DNA from: Caballeronia sp. SL2Y3
GTDB lineage: Bacteria; Pseudomonadota; Gammaproteobacteria; Burkholderiales; Burkholderiaceae
Assembly (NCBI RefSeq): GCF_022879575.1
Contig: NZ_CP084260.1
Span: forward strand, 1,116,001-1,180,000
Reading direction: 5' to 3'
Length of the DNA stretch: 64,000 nt
The first letter of the stretch is position 1, and each line of letters begins with the position of its first letter. The translations under genes were made by a program, and so were the position numbers. Shown here in pieces: positions 19,548-29,771 of this stretch. Under the pieces are notes generated by a model. The model worked only from the letters and a program-made list of their open reading frames with translations. It made no database searches and was not told the origin of the DNA.

Positions 19548-22500
19548 GTGCGTCTGACTTCGATCAAACTCGCTGGTTTCAAGTCCTTCGTCGATCCCAC
19601 GCATTTCCAGGTCCCCGGCCAGCTGGTCGGCGTCGTCGGGCCGAATGGCTGCGGCAAGTCCAACATCATCGACGCGGTGCGCTGGGTGCTCGGCGAATCG
19701 CGCGCATCCGAATTGCGCGGCGAGTCGATGCAGGACGTCATCTTCAACGGCTCCACCGCGCGCAAGCCGGGCAGCCGCGCGAGCGTCGAACTGATCTTCG
19801 ATAACGCCGACGGCCGCGCCGCCGGTCAATGGAGCGCCTACGGCGAGATTGCCGTCAAGCGCGTGCTCACGCGCGATGGCACCTCCAGCTATTACATCAA
19901 CAACCTGCCCGCGCGCCGCCGCGACATTCAGGACATCTTTCTCGGCACGGGCCTCGGCCCGCGCGCTTACGCGATCATCGGGCAGGGCATGATCGCGCGG
20001 ATCATCGAGGCGAAGCCCGAAGACCTGCGCGTGTTCCTCGAAGAAGCCGCGGGCGTGTCGAAGTACAAGGAGCGTCGGCGGGAGACGGAGAATCGTCTGC
20101 ACGATACGCGCGAGAATCTCACGCGCGTGGAAGACATCGTGCGCGAGCTGACGGCCAATCTGGAGAAGCTGGAAGCGCAGGCCATCGTCGCGACGAAATA
20201 CAAGGCCTTGCAGACCGAAGGCGAAGAGAAGCAGCGCCTGCTGTGGCTCTTGCGCAAGAACGAGGCGGGCAACGAAGCCGAGCGCCAGCAGCGCGCCATT
20301 CGCGACGCGCAGATCGAACTGGAAGCGCAAACGGCGCGTCTGCGCGAAGTGGAAGCCCAACTGGAAACGCTGCGCGTCGCGCACTACAGCGCCAGCGACG
20401 CAATGCAGGGCGCGCAGGGCGCGCTTTACGAAGCCAACGCCGAAGTGAGCCGGCTCGAAGCGGAGATCCGCTTCATCGTCGAGTCGCGCAACCGCGTGCA
20501 GGCGCAGATCGCCGCGCTCGCCGCGCAGCGCGAGCAATGGCAGATGCAGGCGCAAAAGGCGCGCGACGAAATCGAAACGGCGTCCGAAGCATTGGCCGAA
20601 GGCGAAGAGAAGGCCGCGATCGCGCAAGAGAACGCCGCCGCGAAGCACGACGCGCTGCCCGCGCTCGAAGCCCGCTGGCGCGACGCGCAGGCACAGCTGA
20701 ACGAGGAACGCGCCGGCATCGCGCGGGCGGAGCAGGCGTTGAAGCTCGAAGCCGCGCATCAGCGCAACGCGGACCAGCAGCTTCAGCAATTGCAGCAGCG
20801 TCAGGAACGCCTGAAGAACGAAGCGGGCGGCCTCGATGCCCCCGACGAAGCGCAACTCGAAGAACTGCGCATGCAGCTTGCCGAGAACGAAGAGATCTTG
20901 GCCGAAGCGCAAGCGCGTCTTGCCGATGCGCAGGAAACCGTCCCGCGCCTCGACGCCGAGCGCCGCGCCGCGCAAGAGCGCGTGCAGGCGGAAAGCGCGC
21001 AGATTCATCAGCTGGAAGCACGCCTTGCCGCGCTGAAAGCGTTGCAGGAGAGCGTGCAGACCGAAGGCAAGATCCAGCCGTGGCTCGACAAGCACGAACT
21101 CGGCGGGTTGCCGCGTCTGTGGAAGAAGCTGCACGTCGAGGCGGGCTGGGAGCCGGCGCTTGAAGCCGTGCTGCGCGAGCGTCTCGCCGCGCTGGAAGTC
21201 TCGAATCTGGACTGGATCAAGGCGTTCGCGAGCGACGCGCCGCCCGCCAAGCTCGCGTTCTTCGCGCCGCCTGTCGCGGGCAAGCCGCTGGACGCGCCGC
21301 AAGGCTTGCGGCCGTTGACATCGCTGTTGCGCATCGACGATCCCGGCGTCCGCGCCGTGCTCAACGAATGGCTCGGCAACACGTTCATTGCCGACGACAT
21401 CGCGCAGGCGCTCGCCATGCGCAATCAGTTGCCCGAAGGCGGCGCGTTCGTTGTGAAGGCCGGGCACATGGTCACGCGCGTCGGCGTGCAACTGTATGCG
21501 TCGGATTCCGAGCAGTCGGGCATGCTGGCGCGCGCGCAGGAAATCGAAAACCTCGCGCGGCAAGTGCGCGCGCAAGCGCTGCTCGCGGACGAAGCGAAGG
21601 CCAACGCCGTGCGCGCCGACGCGGCTCACACGCATGCATCGCAAGTTCTCGCCGATGCGCGTTCCGCCGCCGAGCGCGCCACGCAGCGCGTCCACGCGTT
21701 GCAGATGGACGTGCTCAAGCTCACGCAGGCGCACGAGCGCTACACGCAGCGCAGCACGCAGATCGGCGAGGAACTCGAAGAAATCGCCGCGCAGATCGAA
21801 GAACAGCGCGCGCTGCGGGCCGAATCGGAAGCTGCGTTCGAGCAGCATGACGCCGAGATCGCGCAATTGCAGGCGCGCTTCGAAGACAATCAGCTTGCGT
21901 TCGAATCGCTCGACGAGGCGCTCACCAACGCACGCCACGAACTGCGCGAACTGGAACGCGCGGCCAGCGACGCGAACTTCGCGGCGCGCGGTCTCGCGGC
22001 CAAGATCGAGGAATACAAGCGCAGCATCGACACGGCGCACGAGCAGAGCGAACGCGTCGAAGGCGCGCTGGAAGACGCGCGGGCCGAACTCGAAACCATC
22101 AACGCGCAGACCGCGCAGACCGGCTTGCAGGACGCGCTCGAAGTGCGCGCGGCCCGCGAAGAGGCGCTGCACGCGGCGCGCATCGAACTGGACGATCTCA
22201 CCGCGCGGCTGCGTCAGGCCGACGAGCAGCGTCTTCAGACCGAGCGGTCGCTTCAGCCGCTGCGCGACAAGATCAACGAATTGCAGTTGAAGGAGCAGGC
22301 GGCGCGCATCAGCGGCGAGCAGTTCGCCGAGCAGTTGCAGGCTGCGGGCGTCGACGAAGCCGAATTGCAGGCGAAGCTCACGCCCGACATGAAGCCGTCG
22401 TACCTGCAAGGCGAAGTCACGCGCCTGAACAATGCCGTGATCGCGCTCGGGCCGGTCAACATGGCCGCGCTCGAAGAACTGGCGGCCGCGACCGAGCGCA

Positions 22501-23063
22501 AGCACTTCCTCGACGCGCAGTCGGCCGATCTGAACAACGCCATCGGCACGCTGGAAGACGCGATCCAGAAGATCGACCAGGAAACGCGCGCGCTGTTGCA
22601 AGGCACCTTCGACGAAGTGAACCGCCATTTCGGCGAGCTGTTCCCGCGCCTCTTCGGCGGCGGGCAGGCGAAGCTCATCATGACGGGCGACGAAATTCTC
22701 GACGCGGGCGTGCAGGTCATGGCGCAGCCGCCCGGCAAGAAGAACTCCACAATTCACCTGCTCTCGGGCGGCGAAAAGGCGCTCACCGCGACCGCGCTCG
22801 TCTTCGCGATGTTCCAGCTGAATCCCGCGCCGTTCTGTCTGCTGGACGAAGTGGACGCGCCGCTCGACGACGCGAACACGGAACGCTTCGCCAACCTGGT
22901 GCGGGCCATGTCGAGCAAGACCCAATTCCTCTTCATCTCGCACAACAAGATTGCGATGGAGATGGCGCAGCAACTGATCGGCGTCACGATGCAGGAGCAG
23001 GGCGTGTCGCGCATCGTCGCGGTGGATATGGAATCCGCCGCGGGGTTCGCGCAGAACGGCTGA
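19548..23063 (+). CDS. smc: Chromosome segregation protein SMC
   Basis: A 1171-residue condensin ATPase that organises and helps separate sister chromosomes. The N-terminal head has VVGPNGCGKSNIIDAVRWVL (Walker A, near residue 26); two very long heptad-rich coiled coils flank a hinge at about residues 505-630. The C-terminal head has the signature LLSGGEKALTATALVFAMF and Walker B PFCLLDEVDAPLDDAN. The GTG at 19548 places the conserved RLTSIKLAGFKSFVDPT at the start; a TTG at 19500 gives a non-family extension. ScpA/ScpB partners are not in this window. zipA follows after 124 nt. Confidence 0.97.
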   Translation: MRLTSIKLAGFKSFVDPTHFQVPGQLVGVVGPNGCGKSNIIDAVRWVLGESRASELRGESMQDVIFNGSTARKPGSRASVELIFDNADGRAAGQWSAYGEIAVKRVLTRDGTSSYYINNLPARRRDIQDIFLGTGLGPRAYAIIGQGMIARIIEAKPEDLRVFLEEAAGVSKYKERRRETENRLHDTRENLTRVEDIVRELTANLEKLEAQAIVATKYKALQTEGEEKQRLLWLLRKNEAGNEAERQQRAIRDAQIELEAQTARLREVEAQLETLRVAHYSASDAMQGAQGALYEANAEVSRLEAEIRFIVESRNRVQAQIAALAAQREQWQMQAQKARDEIETASEALAEGEEKAAIAQENAAAKHDALPALEARWRDAQAQLNEERAGIARAEQALKLEAAHQRNADQQLQQLQQRQERLKNEAGGLDAPDEAQLEELRMQLAENEEILAEAQARLADAQETVPRLDAERRAAQERVQAESAQIHQLEARLAALKALQESVQTEGKIQPWLDKHELGGLPRLWKKLHVEAGWEPALEAVLRERLAALEVSNLDWIKAFASDAPPAKLAFFAPPVAGKPLDAPQGLRPLTSLLRIDDPGVRAVLNEWLGNTFIADDIAQALAMRNQLPEGGAFVVKAGHMVTRVGVQLYASDSEQSGMLARAQEIENLARQVRAQALLADEAKANAVRADAAHTHASQVLADARSAAERATQRVHALQMDVLKLTQAHERYTQRSTQIGEELEEIAAQIEEQRALRAESEAAFEQHDAEIAQLQARFEDNQLAFESLDEALTNARHELRELERAASDANFAARGLAAKIEEYKRSIDTAHEQSERVEGALEDARAELETINAQTAQTGLQDALEVRAAREEALHAARIELDDLTARLRQADEQRLQTERSLQPLRDKINELQLKEQAARISGEQFAEQLQAAGVDEAELQAKLTPDMKPSYLQGEVTRLNNAVIALGPVNMAALEELAAATERKHFLDAQSADLNNAIGTLEDAIQKIDQETRALLQGTFDEVNRHFGELFPRLFGGGQAKLIMTGDEILDAGVQVMAQPPGKKNSTIHLLSGGEKALTATALVFAMFQLNPAPFCLLDEVDAPLDDANTERFANLVRAMSSKTQFLFISHNKIAMEMAQQLIGVTMQEQGVSRIVAVDMESAAGFAQNG

Positions 23064-23187
23064 CCCGGTTTTTTGAATGACGGCCGGACGTTGAGCCGGC
23101 CAGGCGCGCAGGCGCGGAGTGGCGTGCATCGGATGCGCGCGACAGATCGCGCGGCGCTTCGTAACTCAAAAGAATGATGGAGCGTGC

Positions 23188-24441
23188 ATGGACGAGTTGA
23201 CACTCGGATTGATCGGAGCGGGAGCTGTCGTGGTCGGCGGCGTGGTGGTGTACAACGCGTGGCAGAGCGCGAAAGTGCGGCGCAAGATGCCGCGCCCGAT
23301 GCCCGACGAAGCCGCCGATGCGCTCGCGCGCCAGGAAACCGACGACGAGCAGCCGTTCATCGAGCCGGTGCGCCCGGCGCGGCGCGAGCCTCTCGCGGCC
23401 GATGCACAGGAAGACGCGCGCGTCGAACCGAGCTTCGGCGGTGCGTCTGTATCGACCGAGCCTGCGGCGGTCACGCCAGCCGTCGCGCCGGCGGATACGC
23501 CCGTCGATCTGCAGGCCGAAGCGACCTCCGCGAACGGCGTCGCCGATGAACCCGCGGTCGTAGAAGAAGACGAGCGCAGCGAGCCGGTCATGCCCGCCGC
23601 CACGACCATATCTTCGACGCCGCCCGCTGTCGTCGACCGGCGCATCGACTGCGTCGTGCCGATCCGGCTCGCGGCGCCCGTGGCCGGCGACCGCGTGATT
23701 CCGCTCGCGCAGCGGCTGCGTCGCGCGGGCACGAAGCCCGTGACCATCGAAGGCAAGGCCGAAGGCGAGAGCACTTGGGAACTGTTGCGCCACGGCGTGC
23801 GCTATGAGGAACTGCGCGCGGCGGCCCAACTCGCCAACCGCAGCGGTCCGCTGAACGAACTCGAGTTCTCGGAGTTCGTGACGGGCGTGCAGCGTCTCGC
23901 GGACGCCATCGACGGCGCGCCCGAATTTCCCGACATGATGGAAACCGTCGGCATGGCGCGCGAGCTGGACGCGTTCGCCGCCCAGTGCGACGCGCAGCTG
24001 TCCATCAACATTCTCTCCGACGGCGCGCCGTGGTCCGCGAATTACGTGCAGGCGGTGGCCTCGCAAGACGGCTTGCTGCTGTCGCGCGACGGCACGCGCT
24101 TCGTCAAGCTCGACGCGAAGCAGAATCCGGTGTTCATGCTCCAGTTCGGCGACACCAATTTCTTGCGCGACGACCTCACGTACAAGGGCGGCCAGATGAT
24201 TACGCTGGTGCTCGACGTGCCCGTTGCCGACGAAGATATTCTGCCGTTCCGCCTGATGTGCGATTACGCGAAGTCGCTGTCCGAGCGCATCGGGGCGCGC
24301 GTGGTCGACGATCAGCGTCGCCCGTTGCCGGAATCGGCGCTGCTCGCCATCGAGAAACAGCTAATGACGCTGTACGCGAAGCTGGAGCAGGCGGGCATGC
24401 CGGCCGGGTCGCCCGCCACGCGCAGGTTGTTCAGCCAGTAA
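23188..24441 (+). CDS. zipA: Cell division protein ZipA
   Basis: A 417-residue type Ib membrane protein that tethers FtsZ to the inner membrane. Residues about 3-24 form the single N-terminal membrane anchor (GLIGAGAVVVGGVVVYNAW). A long acidic/proline-alanine linker follows (about 35-175), and a C-terminal FtsZ-binding domain of beta strands covers about 270-410 (LSINILSDGAPWSANYVQAV). The ATG at 23188 is used because the open frame to 23119 puts a polar extension before the anchor. Position between smc and ligA matches the usual betaproteobacterial order and supports the assignment despite the low conservation of ZipA. Confidence 0.92.
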   Translation: MDELTLGLIGAGAVVVGGVVVYNAWQSAKVRRKMPRPMPDEAADALARQETDDEQPFIEPVRPARREPLAADAQEDARVEPSFGGASVSTEPAAVTPAVAPADTPVDLQAEATSANGVADEPAVVEEDERSEPVMPAATTISSTPPAVVDRRIDCVVPIRLAAPVAGDRVIPLAQRLRRAGTKPVTIEGKAEGESTWELLRHGVRYEELRAAAQLANRSGPLNELEFSEFVTGVQRLADAIDGAPEFPDMMETVGMARELDAFAAQCDAQLSINILSDGAPWSANYVQAVASQDGLLLSRDGTRFVKLDAKQNPVFMLQFGDTNFLRDDLTYKGGQMITLVLDVPVADEDILPFRLMCDYAKSLSERIGARVVDDQRRPLPESALLAIEKQLMTLYAKLEQAGMPAGSPATRRLFSQ

Positions 24442-24477
24442 GCGCAGCGTTCGCAGCCTGCATGTCGTGTCGCGATT

Positions 24478-24503
24478 GCGCCCCGCTTCGGGGCGCTTTG
24501 CGT
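24478..24503 (+). terminator. Probable intrinsic terminator after zipA
   Basis: An 8-bp GC-only stem, GCGCCCCG (24478-24485) with CGGGGCGC (24489-24496), and a CTT loop, followed by TTTGCGTT. It lies 36 nt after the zipA stop and about 120 nt before ligA, so ligA probably has its own promoter. Confidence 0.6.
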
Positions 24504-24598
24504 TGATACGCGCCGCCAGATGTGCACGCGGCCTAGACCTTTCGGCCGATGCCGCGACGACCGATCTTCTGAGACAATCGAACGGTCGGTCCAACTGA

Positions 24599-27228
<2,630 letters not shown>

Positions 27229-27254
27229 ACCGACCGATTCAGGCACCGCCCACG

Positions 27255-27286
27255 AAAAAACCCGCTTGCTGCAAGCGGGTTTTTTC
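27255..27286. terminator. Bidirectional terminator between def and a convergent small gene
   Basis: CCCGCTT (27261-27267) pairs with AAGCGGG (27273-27279) across a GCTGC loop. Six As lie on the left and six or more Ts on the right, so it can end transcription on either strand: def from the left and the gene at 27289-27525 from the right, whose stop is only 3 nt away. Confidence 0.9.
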
Positions 27287-27288
27287 GT

Positions 27289-27525
27289 TCAGGCCAACGT
27301 TTCAGGGTCGCGCGCGGTGTCGGGCTGGCGAAAGAGCGCGACGTGCTTGGGATTGGCGGAGCCTTGCAGACGGCCGTCGGGCAGGCGGGCGAACACCATC
27401 TCTCCGATGCCGGGGCTCGTCACGACGACTTCATCACGCAGGGCGAGCAAGGCTTCGAGCCGTCGTCGGCCGCTCACGATTTCAAGACCGGTTTCCGTCG
27501 CACGAACGATGATTTCAACTGACAT
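27289..27525 (-). CDS. ParB-like mini-protein, function unknown
   Basis: A 78-residue protein. The second ATG (27525) is chosen because AAGGAG is seven bases upstream of it but only one base from the ATG at 27531. The segment VRATETGLEIVSGRRRLEAL resembles the first conserved box of ParB/sulfiredoxin-fold domains (pattern: variable strand, Y/L-E-I-V-x-G-x-R-R-x-x-A), but the second box and the helix-turn-helix of full ParB are missing, so it cannot be an ordinary partition protein. It is a single gene between def and the rluF-like gene with a terminator on either side. Function unknown; the ParB likeness is by eye. Confidence 0.65.
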   Translation of the reverse strand: MSVEIIVRATETGLEIVSGRRRLEALLALRDEVVVTSPGIGEMVFARLPDGRLQGSANPKHVALFRQPDTARDPETLA

Positions 27526-27667
27526 GGCCATTCTCCTTGAAGCGTTGATGCTGATTGCCGTTATTCCGGTGCCCGTCCTCGACGCGTTGAGGCTGTCAAA
27601 AGTGCTCGGACATTCCGTACCTAACGGACATTTGACCGATTTTCTTTAGCCTAAATGTGAACAAAAT

Positions 27668-27703
27668 AAAACGGCGCGATCGATAAGCGATCGCGCCGTT
27701 TTT
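27668..27703. terminator. Strong terminator after the rluF-like gene
   Basis: An 11-bp GC-rich stem, CGGCGCGATCG (27672-27682) with its complement at 27688-27698, plus four A-T pairs outside it and an ATAAG loop. An A-rich left flank (TTTTATTTTG on the minus strand) makes it a good terminator for the minus-strand rluF-like gene, which ends at 27741. Confidence 0.9.
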
Positions 27704-27740
27704 GGACTTCGGATGTCGCGTTTTTGCGACGTGTGATGAA

Positions 27741-29765
27741 TCAGAACGTCTCGTTGGGTGCGAGATAACGCCACTGGCCGGGCGGCAGCGCACCGAGCGT
27801 CACGCGTCCCATGCGAATGCGTTTCAGGCCGACGACTTCCAGCCCGACGAGCTCGCACATGCGGCGAATCTGACGTTTCTTGCCTTCGCGCAGCACGAAG
27901 CGAAGCTGTTCGCCGTTTTGCCAGCTCACCTGGGCGGTCTTGAGCGGCACGCCGTCGAGTTCCAGGCCGTGACGCAGCAGCGCGAGTTTCTCCGCGGGCA
28001 GGTGCTGGTCGACATCGACGGTATGCTCGCCGTAGCGCACGCGCACGAGGTACTCCTTGTCCACTTCGGAGTGCCCGCCGATCAGCTGCTTCGCGATGCG
28101 GCCGTCCTGCGTCAGGACGAGCAGGCCTGTGGAGTCGATATCCAGACGGCCCGCCGGCGCGAGCGTGCGCAGATGTCCCGGCGAGAAACGAATTCCCGAG
28201 CGGTCTTCGTCCCAGTGATTCGACGGGTTGATGAGCGTGACGGCAGGCTCGTAGCCGTCTTCGGCCTGACCCGACACGTAGCCGACGGGCTTGTGCAAGA
28301 GGATGGTCACTAGTTGCGACTGCGCCGAGCGGGCGGCGGGCAGAATCTCGATGTTCTGATCCGGGCGAATGCGCGAACCTAGCGTGTCGATCACTTCGCC
28401 ATCGACCAGCACCCAGCCCTTTTCGATCCACTCGTCGGCCTCGCGGCGCGAACACAGGCCGAGTTCGGACATGACTTTCGACAGGCGAACGAGGTTGTCG
28501 CCGTGAGCGTGGGGTTTCTTGGGGGCTCCTTCGTTGGTTGCTAAGGCCGCTCGCGGAGCGTCGCCGTGCGTTTTCGATGAGCGACGGTCGTCTGTGCGGG
28601 AATCGCGTGCTTCAGTCGGTTTGCGGGGGCCGCGGTCGCCGAATGACGGGCGGGAGTCGTCGCTGCGAGAATCGCGGCCGCCGCGCGCTTCGGCCGGCCG
28701 ACGCGGGCCGCGATCGCCGAAAGTCGGGCGCGGGTCGTCGCTGCGTTGCTTGAACGGGCGGCGGTCGTCGCTGCGGGAATCGCGATCGTCGCGTCCTTCG
28801 GCCGCTCGACGCGGGCCGCGGTCGCCGAACGCTGGACGCGAATCATCGCCGCGAGGTTTGAAAGCACGCTGCTCGTCGGAACGCGAATCGCGGTCGCCGC
28901 GCGCTTCAGCCGCTCGACGCGGACCGCGATCGCCCACAGCACGCGACTCATCGCCGCGTGGTTTGAACGGACGGCGTTCGTCGCTGAGGGAATGTCGCTC
29001 ACCGTGTCCTTCAGCCGCCCGACGCGGACCGCCGCGATCGCCGAACGCAGCCCGCGAATCACCGGCGCGCGGTTTGAAAGCACGCCGCTCGTCGGAACGC
29101 GAATCGCGCTCACCGCGTCCTTCAGCCGCCCGACGCGGACCGCGATCGCCAAAAGCCGGTCGCGAATCATCGCCGCGCGGCTTAAAAGCACGCCGCTCGT
29201 CGGAACGCGATTCGCGATCGCCGCGTCCTTCAGTCGCTCGACGCGGACCACGATCGCCCACAGCACGCGAATCATCGCCGCGTGGTTTGAACGGACGGCG
29301 TTCGTCGCTGCGGGAATCGCTGTTGCCGCGCGCTTCCGCCGGCCGACGCGGGCCGCGATCACCGAATGCCGGGCGCGAATCATCCCCGCGTGGTTTGAAC
29401 GGACGGCGCTCGTCGCTGCGGGAATGTCGCTCGCCGTGTCCTTCAGCCGCCCGACGCGGACCGCGATCGCCAAACGCAGCACGCGACTCATCCCCACGCG
29501 GTTTGAAAGCACGCCGCTCATCGCCGCGCGTATCGCGATTGCGATCCCCAGCCGCATCACGCGGCTTGAAAGCACGCCGCTCGCCCGACGCCTCCGACCG
29601 TCCGGTCGACCCCGCCCGCGCATCGGCCGGCTTTCCGCGCTTGACCAGCGGCTTCTCAGGCGCGGCATCGCGCGCAGGCTTGCGCCCAGTGATCGATCCG
29701 GAACGGATCGGCGATCGCGTCGACGACGTGGGACGCGGATGTTTGGCTGTCAGTTTGACGCGCAT
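27741..29765 (-). CDS. RluF-like 23S rRNA pseudouridine synthase with long repetitive Arg-rich N-terminus
   Basis: A 674-residue protein. Residues 423-674 form a complete RsuA/RluB/RluE/RluF-family enzyme: an S4 RNA-binding domain (LSKVMSELGLCSRREADEWI), then the catalytic domain with GRLDIDSTGLLVLT (catalytic aspartate about 542) and KKRQIRRMCELVGLEV. It resembles RluF in spacing. Residues 1-422 are low complexity: eight copies of a ~36-residue unit (residues 81-367) of the type SDERRxFKPRGDDSR / AFGDRGPRRxAEGRG, then degenerate units to about 390. This part is rich in Arg, Asp and Gly and is probably disordered and RNA-binding. The gene starts 6 nt after the glnD stop. Typical family members are about 240-350 residues, so the extension is unusually long. 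Confidence 0.9.
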   Translation of the reverse strand: MRVKLTAKHPRPTSSTRSPIRSGSITGRKPARDAAPEKPLVKRGKPADARAGSTGRSEASGERRAFKPRDAAGDRNRDTRGDERRAFKPRGDESRAAFGDRGPRRAAEGHGERHSRSDERRPFKPRGDDSRPAFGDRGPRRPAEARGNSDSRSDERRPFKPRGDDSRAVGDRGPRRATEGRGDRESRSDERRAFKPRGDDSRPAFGDRGPRRAAEGRGERDSRSDERRAFKPRAGDSRAAFGDRGGPRRAAEGHGERHSLSDERRPFKPRGDESRAVGDRGPRRAAEARGDRDSRSDEQRAFKPRGDDSRPAFGDRGPRRAAEGRDDRDSRSDDRRPFKQRSDDPRPTFGDRGPRRPAEARGGRDSRSDDSRPSFGDRGPRKPTEARDSRTDDRRSSKTHGDAPRAALATNEGAPKKPHAHGDNLVRLSKVMSELGLCSRREADEWIEKGWVLVDGEVIDTLGSRIRPDQNIEILPAARSAQSQLVTILLHKPVGYVSGQAEDGYEPAVTLINPSNHWDEDRSGIRFSPGHLRTLAPAGRLDIDSTGLLVLTQDGRIAKQLIGGHSEVDKEYLVRVRYGEHTVDVDQHLPAEKLALLRHGLELDGVPLKTAQVSWQNGEQLRFVLREGKKRQIRRMCELVGLEVVGLKRIRMGRVTLGALPPGQWRYLAPNETF
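28596..29525 (-). repeat. Eight-plus tandem ~108-bp coding repeats
   Basis: Within the rluF-like gene, eight full units of 35-37 codons plus one partial 23-codon unit run head to tail. Each has the core E-R-R-x-F-K-P-R-G-D and G-D-R-G-P-R-R. Units vary in length by one codon and at a few positions (A/P after RR, GHGERH vs GRGERD), so neighbours are not identical. Their high GC and lack of stop codons open long spurious frames on both strands. Confidence 0.92.
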
Positions 29766-29771
29766 AAAGTC

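Noticed and set aside
19530..23129. 1199-codon minus-strand open frame opposite smc
   Set aside because: SMC with all ATPase motifs is on the plus strand; the opposite frame has no recognisable domain.
28596..29525. Possible CRISPR array suggested by regular ~108-bp periodicity
   Set aside because: The units are coding, contiguous without spacers and in frame with a family enzyme; there are no cas genes.
28541..29668. 375-codon minus-strand frame in a different phase of the same repeats
   Set aside because: It arises only because the repeat unit lacks stops in another phase; codons are low-complexity with no ribosome-binding site.
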